Assembly: GCF_018873765.1 (NCBI RefSeq)
Contig: NC_057922.1
Coordinates: 9,127,563 to 9,191,562, forward strand
Direction: 5' to 3'
Source: Telopea speciosissima
Lineage: Eukaryota; Streptophyta; Magnoliopsida; Proteales; Proteaceae
DNA length: 64,000 nt
In this document: in pieces, positions 24,001-36,600 of the stretch
Layout of the letters: each line of letters begins with the position of its first letter
Numbering within the stretch: position 1 is the first letter of the stretch
Translations under genes and position numbers: made by a program
Notes under the pieces: model-generated
The model's input: only the letters and a program-made list of their open reading frames with translations
What the model was told of the DNA's origin: nothing
The model's database searches: none

Positions 24001-26103
24001 CTTACCTGATCTGCCTTGGCACAGGTAGGCTTCTCTAAGACTACATTTGGATGTCAAGAAAAGAAAAAAAGAAAAAGTTTTGAATTTGAGGAGAGAAAAA
24101 AACCATAAATCACTCATTGCATTAAAAAACATTTTTGTCTCATTATGTTTTTTCTTTTCTTTTCTTGGCATCCAAACATAGCCTAAGGGGTTGTGTTGGA
24201 AGCCCACTCTTGAAGCCTTTTCTAGGTTGATCACACACCCACAAAAAAAAACTTGTACATGTTGGTATTTTCCCATGAGTAATGGCATTTTAACATATGT
24301 AAGAAAGGCATAGCACCGCAAACTAGTGCTTCTGTTTCTCTAGTTGGTAAAATTCTTTCAGAACTGAAGCGCTGGAGATTGCACATTGACTAGACGATTG
24401 CTGTAATAGGGCAAATTCATGTATTTGACAGAAATGAACATCTAATTTAGCCTAATAAATGTTCTGTGAGCTGCCTTATCTGGCCCTGTTACTGTTTTTT
24501 CTTTTAGAAAATGAAGGGAATGTATTTTTCCACAGTGGTGTTTTACATTTCCGTAGAATTCTTTGTTGATTTTTGAAAAATACATGCGTCCATATGTTAA
24601 TATTTTTGTGCATGTGCTCATTTGAAGGCTCACATCTTGACCTGCACCATTTAGGTGTAAGATGGAAATTCCTATTTAAATTTAGCTTTTGCTTTTGTTT
24701 TCCTAGTGGATCCATTAGTTTCAAAACAAAAATGATATGATTTTTCTCCAGGTTCACATGCAAGGAATGGCTGTTGGAAGGGCTGTTGACTTAACACAAT
24801 TTTACTGCTATGATGACCTGCTGTGGAAACTTGAGGAAATGTTTAACATTGAAGGAGAACTATCCGGACCCACAAAGAAATGGCAGATTATCTACACGGA
24901 TGATGAGGATGACATGATGATGGTTGGGGATGATCCATGGCAGTTAAGTTCGCCTGACCCTATCTAACTCACATATTGCTTTCTGTTTTTTTTCCCCTTC
25001 CTTTTTTAGACCAATTTCTCCTTCACTTCCAACAAACCTTCTTTCTCTCATATAGGTAACATTTAGATGGGGGATGGGGCAACCTTATAAGGATAAATCT
25101 GTAGTCCCTGTTATACTTAAGGGAATGTTGTCATTAAGTCAATGAGGAAATAAGTGCGTAGTTACCAGTTACAGACCCACCATTGAATTCATAAAACATT
25201 GAGTTCCTAGTTCTGAAGTTTATACAACTTGTTCAGTTAGCGTTCTTTTTTTTTACCAAAATTCAAGTTCTGACCAAGTCGCCGGGGGGGGGGGGGGAGG
25301 AGTTTTAGTTTGGTTCTGAAAATCCAACCAGTATTTGTAGCAAAAAACAAAGTTTGACCTCATTTTTTTGTGACCTGCAAGCCTAATTTTCTTCTGAAAA
25401 AGTCCCTTCAACCCTAGCAACTATTTGCTAGTTTCTCTGAGCAAGGAAAAGATTTGATATGAGTTTGTGTTGGACAAGAGTAAGGCTGGAAATAACTTCT
25501 ATTGGAGTAAGATGGAAGATGTGATTGCTTTTGACTAAAAAGTGCATAGTCCCACCCCCTACCAAAGATAAGAGGGGAACGACAGAAGAGATGTACCAAA
25601 GTATTTGGGCTGACCTTGATTGAGTTATTCTGCCTGGATTGAACTCACCCATTAATTGGAGCTGCATAGCATAATGGTGCATGTGTGCTTCCGTTGAGGA
25701 CAGTTTGATTGATCAAGATAAATTGATTGATTTTTGGGGCTTGGTCCATACATCATTGATTGACTGATAGGATCAGTTTTATGATTTTTATTGCCTCGAT
25801 GGTTAAAGCTCCGATGCTTTGAGCCTTCATTTCTGGAGTAGTTCTGATTCATAGTCTAAACAGACTGGTGTTATGATATTACCTTGATGAATGGTTTTAT
25901 AATATTCCATTTCCTTCTGTTTTTGCAGCGAGTTCTGTAGCATGGTTAGGAAGATCTTTATTTACACGGCGGATGAGGTTAAGAAATTGTCACCGAAGAC
26001 CAAGCTTCCAGTTAATGGTGAAGCCAAACTGGGCATACAAGACTCTGAAGTGGCAGTTAACAGTATAGAGGATCAATCGTCCATAGTTGGGCCGGATTCC
26101 TGA
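18018..26103 (+). CDS. ARF1: Auxin response factor, ARF1 type (clade B, repressor class)
   Basis: There are fourteen coding exons: 18018-18063, 19307-19422, 19943-20038, 20130-20186, 20712-20864, 20953-21037, 21110-21200, 21292-21456, 22176-22295, 22388-22463, 22993-23158, 23250-23764, 24752-24942 and 25929-26103. They join in frame to 683 codons (Arabidopsis ARF1 has about 665). The start gives [11 protein letters not shown], like ARF1. It is a nuclear DNA-binding regulator of auxin-responsive genes. Residues about 122-224 are the B3 domain ([39 protein letters not shown]), with the His-Gly and Arg/Pro/Arg DNA contacts kept, followed by the ancillary domain ([15 protein letters not shown]). 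The middle region is Ser/Pro-rich and not Gln-rich, fitting a repressor, with an RLFGI motif at about 482-486. The C-terminal PB1 domain (from about 562) keeps the lysine before VHMQG and the acidic [14 protein letters not shown] face. Intron 1 holds a LINE scrap, intron 4 an Au-SINE, intron 12 a MITE. Confidence 0.96.
18575..18910 (+). mobile_element. LINE 3' fragment in ARF intron 1
   Basis: The frame reads [20 protein letters not shown], then [17 protein letters not shown], then [16 protein letters not shown], the C-terminal end of a plant L1-type reverse transcriptase. A frameshift follows near 18830; the tail still resembles the WR..IHAVDP end. A TTG/TTGTTG-rich tail occurs near 19135-19150. 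Confidence 0.85.
20276..20440 (+). mobile_element. Au-type SINE in ARF intron 4
   Basis: A tRNA-derived head has an A-box-like TGGTGCAATGGTAAAGG and a B-box GGGTTCGAGTC. It is followed by the hallmark Au-SINE body (GGAAACAGCCTCT, AAGGCTGCGTACATTATGA, GACCCCGCAGTGGTGGGAG, GTGCACTGGGTACGCCC) and a short T tail. A near-perfect direct repeat beginning TTACAAG flanks it (20259-20275 and 20440-20455), a probable target-site duplication. It lies in sense orientation in the intron. Confidence 0.9.
24034..24187. repeat. Short MITE in ARF intron 12
   Basis: The left end CTAAGACTACATTTGGATG is matched by the right end, whose reverse complement is CTTAGGCTATGTTTGGATG. The interior has purine-rich AAGAAAAGAAAA paired with TTTTCTTTTCTT. 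There is no coding content; hAT-like ends are possible. Confidence 0.7.
25284..25297 (+). repeat. G homopolymer in ARF intron 13
   Basis: There are fourteen G in a row in an otherwise AT-rich intron. The length may be a sequencing-sensitive estimate. Confidence 0.9.
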
Positions 26104-27081
26104 CGTTCTACTCTTGTCACGAAGCAGAAAGTCTGTATTTTGGAGAGGGGAAAAGTGGTAGGGAGAGAGAGGAGATGATGATTAAAAGATGAATTGTCTT
26201 AAGCAAGCACTTACTGTGTAGCTGTGTCCCTTTTTACCTATTCTTTTGGGGAGCTTTGTAGTTGTGGCATGTGAAAATTGGCCCATGTGATGGGTGTCTC
26301 TACACATGTTGTCGTGCAACTGGTGGGTTTCGGTTGGATAGGTTGGGTTCCGCTGTATCTACTTTCACTGTTTACATAGTTTTTTTTCCCCTTCAACTTT
26401 ATATTGGTAGTCGACTAGTTCCCTCCTCCCCCTCTTTTGTTTACTTCGTTTCTTTCTCCTTTTCTAGGGTTGGGTCATATTTTGGCTGATTCGTGACCGA
26501 TGTAGACTGATTCTGATCCAAAATTGGATTTGAATTTGCTGGGATCGATCTGGATCCTGATCCTGATTCTGTTCTTTCTAACACTGATTTCGAAATTCAT
26601 GCGTGTTCTTGGAGTAGTTGAGAATTATGATACCCCTCTTCTGATGCCCGTGGCAAAGGAATTAGAAATTATTCTTTTGCCATGGGTGAAGGGAAACATG
26701 CCTCTTAAAAACATGTCAATAGGCCTATAAAAAGAAATTTTTTTTTTTTGGCTGTTCCACAATATTGCATTGTATTATATTCATTTTACAGTGTGTAAAA
26801 TACTTGGCACCTTGATTAATCATTTTAATGTAAAATAAAAAATAAATGTTCGGATTATGGGGAAATTAAGAATATATGGGCGCACCTCCTCACCTATGAA
26901 AAGGAATTCAAAACAGTTGGGGTCCCCATTGTTTCACAAAGCGTGATCCACCATGTTTTGTGGTTAAAAAGACTAAAGAGAGTATTTGTTATTATCAAAG
27001 GGTTTTTTAAAATAACTTGAAAGTGACTTACAGTTATGTCATTATCAAAAGTTGTTATAATGTGCAACATATGTTGAGCTT
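26104..27081. other. 3' UTR of the ARF gene and downstream intergenic DNA
   Basis: The first few hundred bases after the ARF stop are probably 3' UTR (T-rich, with a GA-rich stretch near 26155-26175). The end was not fixed by a clear signal. Around 26505-26575 are GATCC/GATTCTGAT words seen again near 37450-37590, hinting at a small repeat. No gene was seen. Confidence 0.5.
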
Positions 27082-27283
27082 TCCAATTCCCTAAACTGTG
27101 CAGTGCGACAGTTTGGGGTAGAGATTTCGACATGTGACAATTCGAACATCCAACAGTCTGAGCTCATTAACTTTTCTTTATTTATTTATTTATTTTTGTT
27201 GAGTTCGGCACCGTTGGATGTCTAAGTTGCCACATGTCGACATCTCTACCCCGATCTAGTGCACTGCACAATAGGAAATTGGA
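27082..27283. repeat. Foldback element, family F8 (copy 1)
   Basis: The left arm runs from TTCCAATTCC through GTGCAGTGCGAC, GGGGTAGAGAT and CGACATGTG to CATCCAAC. The right arm returns CGTTGGATG, CACATGTCG, ATCTCTACCCC, GTGCACTGCAC and GGAAATTGG. The arms are nearly 90 bp with a short loop. Confidence 0.8.
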
Positions 27284-27477
27284 GAGGATCATTTTCCAAA
27301 AGTAAACCAGGAAAATGGCAGTTCAAATCTGTCTTGTGATGGGCAAAAATTTCACAATTTTTATGACATAACTACCCATTTAGAATATCTCAATAATGCC
27401 ACCACATCACCAAGAAGGCAAGAAGAGTTATTAATGTCTTTCAAACTACTTATGTGCAAGAATACTAGTAAAAAATG

Positions 27478-27762
27478 AAGTGTTTGAATAACACCTCTAT
27501 AGGTGTATTTAGTACATGACACCTTCTTTAATTGTCTATTGTCTTATTCTTTTTTTTTTTTTTTTTGGTAAAACCCATTGCCATTCTTAAAAGTCCTTTG
27601 ACAAGGGTGTAAAAAGATTTTTAAAAATAATTTGAAAGTGACACATGTGAAATAACAAAATTACCCTCATTATAAAAAATTGTGTATCATATTAAAAGGG
27701 TAAAAAAATAAAGTTATAAATTGTTTGACACCTTAAGAGGTGTCAATAAGAAAATTACATAA
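27478..27762. repeat. AT-rich foldback element, family F6 (copy 2)
   Basis: The right end TTTGACACCTTAAGAGGTGTCAA and the left-side ACACCTCTATAGGTGT repeat the words of the element at 11940-12565. The arms are imperfect and the limits approximate. Confidence 0.5.
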
Positions 27763-27974
27763 AAAAAGTCCTCTGTACATAACTCAACTCTTTGACTTCA
27801 CCGCTAATGGTCCGGTCCCCTAATTGATAGTTGAGTAAAAAATCTAGGTGGAAGTTTTCCTTCGTTTGGGTAGAACAATGAATTATCATTACTCTTCCAC
27901 CCTCTCTTGAGGAAGTCCAAACTATCCACTTCTTTGATAATTTGACCATTTCAAAGGGGATTAAAATTCTTCTA

Positions 27975-28125
27975 TAGTGCGGCCCTGAGAACTCAACACG
28001 TGGAAGAAGCTTCATCCAACGGTGTGAGCTCGATGCAAGGCCTTTTTTTTTTTCAATCTTCTCGAGCTTGGTAACGTTGGATGTCGCATCTTCCACGTGT
28101 TGAACTCTCAGGCCCACACTGCAGT
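27975..28125. repeat. Foldback element, family F8-like (copy 2)
   Basis: The left arm GGCCCTGAGAACTCAACACG and GTGGAAGAAGC is matched by the right arm CTTCCACGTGTTGAACTCTC and AGGCCC. The inner CATCCAACG and CGTTGGATG with GAGCTC/GAGCTT are shared with 27082-27283. Confidence 0.8.
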
Positions 28126-28569
28126 ACACCTCCAAATTAGAGCACTCTAGAGGATTTTTTTTCATATCAAAGGCCGTGATTCTAATTCACCATGAATGAA
28201 GGAAAATTTAGTCAAAAAAATCTAAGCTGTGAGAGATATCCACTGATAGAAAAGAGAGACTGGGGCTTCCATCCTCCAGTGGATCCCACAGTCCTCTCCT
28301 CTCCCCTTTTTTTTCTTTCATTGGAATGGAGAGGCTTCTCACACAAAAATTTCAACCGCATTTGAGTGGCAAAAGTATTGAACAGTTACAAAATCAGATG
28401 TCACTTGTGTGGTGACAACAAAGTTGTTCTATTTCTTTTTTCTTTTTGGTAATTGAAAAGTTGTTCCATTTCATCAAGCTTTAATTCATTTTTCCCTATT
28501 TCACCCTATTTGTCAATTACCCGATAATGACAAGTGGACAACATCAAGGCCAAAAATGTAAAAAGGGAG

Positions 28570-30659
28570 CACACTTTAAAGTCTTAAACCGTCACTCTAA
28601 TTCTCACTCCCACTGTCAGATGTTCTCTTCAATTCTCCCATTTTTTCCAATGCACGGAGCCCTAACCCTTCAAACTCCGACTCTGGATCTCTGATCGGCC
28701 TGAGGTGTAACTCAATTAGAGAAACGAACGGCGAAAGGCGAGGACCGTGAGATGATCCAAAATCCACCGTTCAACACCGGCAACGGAAAATAAGACGGTG
28801 AGTCTTGCACTTTTATCTATTGGTACTGTCATTAGTTCCCATTTCAGAAAATTCTCTTGAATTTGATGAAGAAATGGTGTTATACAATCTCATCATTTGC
28901 TTTATAATTCTATTTGAAGTTAAACTTGTCATCCGCATGGTCTCATCTGATGGTTATGTGGGAAACAAATTCAAGTGAAGGTAAAAAGGAATAGACTGGT
29001 AAATTTCTCCTGCAAAAGAAGTTTTTTTTTTGTTTTTGTTTTTGTTTTTTGCATTGCTGTAATCATATGCTGTACACTGCACAGGAAGAACATCTCAGAA
29101 CACATTGTTATTTAGTCATTACACCCAATCGACAAGAAATAAGCAATTTAATTCTGCCTCAGATGACTATTTAGTACACTTCAATTGATGTGGTTTGGTC
29201 TTCTAGGCAATTCACTGCAACTCACTCTCCAAATGACAATCTGCTGTCTATTAGCTTTTTCATTGTTCATTTTGGGCCTGTCTTCCTTAGCTCAGTGAAG
29301 ATTCAATATGCCACTCCACTTGGACCTGAGCAAAATAATTGATAGAGCCTGAACTGGTATTGCCAGTCCATGACCTGATCTTGATATTGTTTTATTTTTT
29401 AGTATGGGGACCAGACTTACTATGTAGGTGCTTCTTGATAATTTAGTCCACATAATAATTTTTGTTAGGGTAATGCTGAGCAGATAATTGAAACATCCTT
29501 TAATCCATTTTTTTTTTATTATTCTAACTTGTGATTAACTGTCTAAATCTAATAAAGGTAACCTCCGGTCCCAGTAAAGTCCCCTGTCAACTAAATCATC
29601 CTTAAAAAATGATACATTATGTATGTCTGGTTTGATCCCATGGCCTAGCTCCAGTGTAGTCTAATGCTTTATTAATTTCCTCTCAAAGTTGGTCAGATCA
29701 CTACAAAGAAGATGCTATAAAATTAACCTTTATTAGGTTGGAATAATCTCAAAACTGATCTAATTTCTAGGTTTGCTTTTCCCCTCCTTTATGTCTTATT
29801 CATTTCTCTTTTAATTCTGGTATTTAAATTTTTTTTATATTTACATTTATAAGTAGATTGATACCTATATTTTGATTCGCATAAATGCTAGACAATCTGG
29901 GATGTCTATTAGTACCTGTCCATATCAAGGGTTGTGTATGCGTCCTTGTAAACTGATACTTAAAATACTTGGCTCTTCTAAGCGTAAAGAGCCATGCAAA
30001 GTGCACGAGCATCTCACAATGGATACGAAGATGAGGGTGTCCATGCATTTCCTTAAACACAAATAACTGATAGTCTAAAATGTACATCATGCCTGAGATT
30101 TTCACGGACTTTCCAATCATATTGGAATGCAGCTTTTCTATTGTATTTTAAGATGAAAAAGGTTGGAAATTTTTGATAGAATGATAATACCGTGGGTAGA
30201 AGCCAGATTTGCTTGGAAATATGAAAGATTTTACTGTTATATTGAGTCTATCACTCAAGATGTTCCAAAAATATTAACAATCTAAGATAGATATACGGGA
30301 TTTGGGTTGAAAAATTAAATTTTACTATTAATCAATATTTCATTTGTTGACTTGTTGACATTTCTAGTATGCTAAGCCAGCTTGTTTGTATTGGTTGTAG
30401 GAACCTTCTTCTTTATCCCAGAGGAGCTACAATTGTGTGTTGAGCAATAGGCAATACCTTCACCCCAGCCCCACCTGCTGGTAACTTTAATTATTGAGAG
30501 AGAGAGAAGCTGAGAATCATTCCCTCCCTCACTTTCTACATTACTTCTACTCCAATCTCCATTCTTCTACCTCACATCAATAGCTCTGCAGGCTTCTGTG
30601 AAATTTGTCGATTTGCCTGAATATTTTTACTCTGAGAATCTGAAAGGTTTGTGAAGAAC
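28570..30659 (+). promoter_or_regulatory. Promoter and spliced 5' leader of the RETICULATA-RELATED gene
   Basis: A leader exon probably ends at 28797 (AGACG|GTGAGT). The next acceptor GGTTGTAG lies at 30400, so a leader intron 28798-30400 of 1.6 kb is proposed. The second leader exon (30401-30659) is pyrimidine- and GAGA-rich. Within the intron, open frames at 29824-30120 show no family resemblance. Confidence 0.5.
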
Positions 30660-33600
30660 ATGGCAATTTGTTCTTCAAGCTTCAGATTATCACATTTGGC
30701 CAATTTTCCAAATGAGATCGATTCAAAGGAGCAAGCGTACAAAAGTTGGACAGTTGATGCTAGGGTATTTGGATGCTTGAGAAGGCATAATGGTGGATTG
30801 CTGCCTTCTACGAAGGCAGAGGTTTTGTCAATTTCATCAAAATGCAAGACTATTGTATATCTCTCGGGGAGAGAGCGAAATAGGTTCATGGTTACAAGCA
30901 TGTTGCAGCCGCTGAGTGAACTGGAGTCGGGTGATCCTGGGGCTACGGTTTTGCAACAAGATGCAGCTAGTTCTCTAACAAAGGATTCTAGGGTTCTTCA
31001 AACTAGCTTTTCTCCTCACACTGACAATGGAGGTGGTGGTACTTACTCTTTGAGCAGTAGCGATGGTAATGGAGAAATTCCATCTGGAGGTGGAACAGGA
31101 GGACATGGAGGTGGTGGTGGTGGCGGCTCTGGTGGCAGTGGTGGTAATGAAGAGGATGACCATGAAGAAAAGGAGTTTGGGCCTGTAGTGAAATTTGTGG
31201 AAGTGATGAAAGAGGCTGAAGCTCGTGGTGTTAGTCTTCCTCCAGACATGTTAGAAGCAGCTAAGACTGTTGGAATTCGCAGAGTTCTTCTTGACAGATA
31301 CTTGGATTTGCAGGTGTGTACATTTATATTAATAATTTGTGTTGATACAATAAAATTTTAGTACAATTAACTTGGTGCATATACACAATTTCCGCTACTT
31401 CCCTGTTCAATTGAGATTTTATTCATTTGATTGTAGGGTTCGTTCTGGCCTTTAGGCTTTGCAATCAGATCCTGCTCATTGCTTCGCAACCGTATGCTTG
31501 CTGATCCATCTTTCCTTTTTAAAGTTGGAACAGAGGTTTGTTGAGGTTTATTTGATTTAGCTCTTATATGAAGTTCATTTCAACTTGAAGGAGGGGGGAA
31601 AAGTACAATCACAATTGTTGTTGGTGGCATCAACCTACTCTACGATCACCTGTGTGTTAATCCTCACTATTCAAATGTTGGGCAATATTTTCCACTCGCT
31701 GAGGCCTATTAAGTCATTGATTTTAGTGACTTGATGTTACCATCTATTTGGATGGGTCTTCATGTAGTGACTGGAGAAGTGTGGCTAACACTGAAAAACA
31801 ATTCCACTCATGAGGAAGATGTCCTACATTTAGGGTGCGGCCTGGAGGCACCTCCAATCTTAACGTGCTTAGAGCTGCCATATTCTGGATTTAAATATGT
31901 TACTTGTGATTTTTCATGGTGCAGATTGTCATTGACTCATGTTGTGCTACATTTGCGGAAGTCCAAAAGAGGGGCAAGGACTTCTGGTCAGAATTTGAGC
32001 TGTATGCTGCTGATCTTTTAGTTGGTGTGGTTGTTGACATTGCTTTAGTTGCTATGTTGGCCCCCTATGCTCGTTTTGGGCAGCCAACTGCATCAAAAGG
32101 TTTACTTGGCCACTTGCAACGTGCTTCTGGAGCCCTGCCTAGTAGGTTAGTACTCCATGCAAAGAAGAATTCATCCTGTTGGACTCCAATAGAGAATTTT
32201 AATTTACATTTTCAGTTTGGATTGGATTAGTAAATCCGTAGAACTTATGCTTTTATATTTTTATAAGGTTGGCATGTACTCATCAGTCATGTTCTCTTTG
32301 TTCTTTTCATTTGCAACCTTGACTAGTTGTGATTATTTTTATAAGGTTGGCATTTACTCATCAGTCATATTCTCTTTCTTCTTCTCATTTGCAACCTTAA
32401 CTAGTTGTGATGAAGCTCGTTGATTTTTTTTTAACTTATGCAGTGTGTTTGAAGCTGAAAGACCAGGATGCAGATTCACAATACAGCAAAGGATAGCAAC
32501 ATACTTCTATAAGGTAATACATCTTTGTTGTATGTCTGAACTTGAATAGTGGACTAGTTAACCTTTTGAACATAACTTCAAATAGGGAACTTAAACTTTT
32601 AGCAATACTGTTTAGTACCCAAAGGATGAACTTAATAAACTCTCACTAGCCTAATGTTATTTCTCAATTTCTCTTTTCTGACTTCAAATTCATGAGTTGT
32701 TGTATGGTTGATTTTTTTTTTCATGAACTATTGCTGATTAACTGTTCTCGATCCAGGGTGTGTTGTATGGAGCGGTTGGGTTTACTTGTGGTATTATTGG
32801 ACAAGGCATTGCGAATTTGATAATGACTGCAAAACGGTATATTATCCTACCTAATATATTCTAAAAAAATATTTGGTGTATATGTCTTTTACAAATCATA
32901 CTATTCACTTGTGTTTGTTTATGAGAATACGTTAATGTGGGATCGATGCAGGCAAAGACACTAAGCAGCCTGCTTGAGAATCGCTGAATCGCTTGATATA
33001 TCTCAAATTAAGATTAGTGTAGGTAATGAACACTGATATTAGATTTTCATAATAGGGAAAAGAAGTAAAACAGATCTAGAACTAGATAGAAGAAGGTCCA
33101 GATCTGAATATCAATCAGGGAACAGTTGTTGAAGGAGAATTGCTGGGTAGAACTAAACTGAGAAAAAAATGAATAAAAGCGAGAATAAGACTGAATTGTG
33201 TTCAATAACAGAGAGAGGTTAGGAAAGATCAGAAAGAAAGGAAATAGAAGAGAAGATAATTATATCAAATACTGGAGGAGTGAAGAAACAGATATGCTGT
33301 AGGCTTCAATGTAGATCCATATCTGCAATTCAGATCTGAAGTTGATTCGTAATAAGAGAAATATAGGGTTGACAGAGAATATTTGGGAGGAGAGCATTCG
33401 TAGGCTAGAGAGAGAGAGGTTACTTATTTCAAGTTGTTCTAATTGGGTTGAATTAGGTTTCTATGAGTCCAGCCTTGTTTCAAGTTGTTTTCTTCATTAT
33501 TTTATAGTATTCTAGTCAGTTGAGTCTAACTACAAAGACCAAGGTAAGCTATTGCCTCGAAGAGTTTTAGGCTTAGTTTGTTTTCTGTTTTGAGTCTTTT

Positions 33601-36600
33601 ATATATGTTTTAAAGGGTTACAGCCCTGGACACAGATTTGATCAATGGAATTGGCTTTCGGTCCTTTATTTCTGTGAGATTCAGAACATCTATTTGCTGT
33701 GGGATGCCAAGGTGGGCTTGGTGGGATGCCAAGTTAGTGATTCAGGTGGGGTTTACGAAGCACATATCATATCCTTCTTCTATATCTCTCCTCCATCAAA
33801 CAGCAGGTCGGTGCTTACTTTCTATAATCCACAGACCATCATTTTGGCTTAATATTAGATGCTTGATGGTTAATCTGAGTTGCTGCATTACTGTTTAATA
33901 TTCTCCTAAGATTTTGAATTTGATATCAGCATAAAAAAAAGGTCATACCCAGTGCATGAGGCTCCCACCACTGCATGGCCTGGGGAGGGTCATAATGTAC
34001 GCAGCCTTACCCCCGCTTCACGGAGAGGCTGTTTCCCGAATTTCAGCCTAAAAATCCTTTTCCCCACCTCTGCTTCTTGAATTCCTACCCCAACAGGGAA
34101 TTCTCTGAAACTTAACATGTAACCGTTGGATTTCAATTTTGCTTCCATACATACGAATCAGTTAATTTTTTGAACAGTCTTATGGATCTAAAATTTCATC
34201 TTTAAATTGTTTTCTTTTCTGGTTTTCCTGATTCAAGTTGGATTTCAAGTTCAGGTTCTGTTTGTACTTTTGATTTCAGATTTCTGTATATAAATATCTC
34301 TGTTTTATTGTGTTAAATCTGATTCCTGAATTGGATTGGATTGTCCATATTCACCATCAATTCTCAGATTTGGGAATTCCTTCTTCAACTAGGAATCTTC
34401 AGATCTGAAGAATCTGATGATTGGGTTGGGTAGAACTTTAATGTTATATTCCCCTACCTAGATAGAGAACTTGACCTGAATTTCAGCTAGATCAGATCCT
34501 TCTGATCTTCTGTTATAATTTTCGTGAAATCTGGTTTCTAAACCTGTTACAGCAATTCTGGTTTATTTTGGATTTCTGAACTCAATCATTTAAGGCTTCT
34601 AAAAACCCATCATATACATGGATAAATGTGTAAAATTACAAGTTCTGGGTGAAGCTTGAACTACTGCGGTTTCCCCTTTTTATGGAAAACTATTGTTTAT
34701 AGAAGCCTATATAATATTCTGATTTACTTTCCTTGTTTTGATTCCTTACTGTGTCTCTGTTTATGCAATCAGGAGCATAAAGAAATCAGAAGAGGACATA
34801 CCGGTGCCACCTCTTGTGAAAAGTGCTGTTCTCTGGGGTATGTCTAGAATACCTTTCGTGGTCCCAAGTGTCTCTGTTTATGCTTATTTAACTTATGAAA
34901 GTGTGTTGATGTCAATTAGCTGATGTGGACCTTATTGTCTACAAGGTCCCCTAACTATATCTGATGTTATCTGTCCTAATTACCTTTAGTTTCAGCTGAT
35001 ATTTGAAATTAGAAATTCATTCGTTTGGGCTTATTAATTTTTTTTTGTGTGTGTTACATCAAGCCTCTTATTGTATTTACTTACTGAAGGCTTGCCTAAC
35101 AGTTTTTGTTGACAAAGTGTATCTGTTATGACATTTCCCATGTCCTGCCGCGTTACCTTGACCAAGGTTCTCTTTGGAATCCCTCGTGATCTAGTACAGC
35201 ATACCAATTGAGTCCTTTGGCTTTGTTACACATGTCTGGGGCTTTTTACTTTGTTATTTTGTTAAAATTTTGTATATTTTTTATGCTGCGCATAGTGCCA
35301 CTAAAACATGGTTTTTATTGCCCACTTTTTCTTTTGGCATGTAGTTCTTTGTTATACACTTGTACTAATATTGTGTTTCTTTTTTTTTGGGTGGGGGGTG
35401 GGGGCTGGGGGGGGGGGGAAAGAGGGGATTTAGTCCTGTCTATGTGTGAGATAACCCCTTAATTTGAAAAAAAAAAAAGTTTTCTGTCGGCCAGTCCTTG
35501 CAGAGGCATTACTGACTGATCAACAGTTACTCCCGAAGAGGCTGAAATGCCTAAGCAACCGCAATGTTTTGACAACTTTGCCTCTAGTTTTCACAATTGT
35601 ATCCATTGCTTTGTTTGATTGCCATGGTTGTCAAGGCTCGTCTAGGGTACAAGGTGACCTTGGATAACCTAGACGACTACTTGCCTCAAGTCTCAAGGCC
35701 CCCTGTCCAGACCAAGGGGAGAAAAGTAGAAGAAAGGAAACAAAAGGAGAAGGAAGGGGAAAAGAAGAGGATTTCAAAGAAAAGGGAGGGGTAAAATTGG
35801 GAAGAAGAAGAAAACATACTCAGAATTGGCAAACATTGTTGGAATAGGTATAGGCAGTGAAGGCCTTGCATCGTCTCAAGGGCTTCTGGCCACCGCAGCG
35901 GTACCATGACAACTATGTTGATTGCAATATCTCCATGTCAGCAACATAATGTTTTCTTGATTGCTCTACATTATGTCCACAAGGCATGACTTGGCTTCTT
36001 TCCCCCAGTAGTTTAAGAAATTTAATTGAGTGGACTGTGGGATGAGTTTTGCTACAGCGCTGATTACAAAAGACGCATGGCATACTTGGATGTATGCAAC
36101 AGAAACTATTGCAATAACCTAGATTCTATGCATTTGTAATGTACCATACAAAGTACTAAAAAGAAACAAGTTCTTTAATTTTCATGACCACCAGATAGCT
36201 GGTTGGGGTCAGTTGTCAAAATTTCTGTTCTTTTCTATACAGAGTGATATAGGTCTAGGTCTAGGGCCATTAAACCCAAACCGTGAAAGTCTGGGCTATG
36301 AATTCTACTCTCCACCCATCGACATGCAACTGATTCTGTATTTGTGGACTGACTGGCAAAGGTTCAAATTCTGATATATGTAACCATCCATCTATTCTGA
36401 TATGGAGTTAACCACCTGTCTGTCCTTAACAAAATACTTATTGGGTTATGATGACATAATGCATATAAATCGTTGTTACAAATGTCAAATATTTTGCTTA
36501 CCATTGTCTCTGATGAATGCATTATTTAGCACATTGACGCCCCAATATTGTCTTAACCTGAAAGCTATAAAGCCTGGTATTTGTTGATTTTATCTAATTT

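Noticed and set aside
29824-30120. Open frames of 64 and 98 codons in the leader intron of the RETICULATA-RELATED gene
   Set aside because: There are no recognisable domains, no neighbouring exons and opposing-strand overlap. Intron sequence is the simpler reading.
31043-31249. Minus-strand Pro-rich open frame
   Set aside because: It is the shadow of the Gly-rich linker codons of the RETICULATA-RELATED gene.
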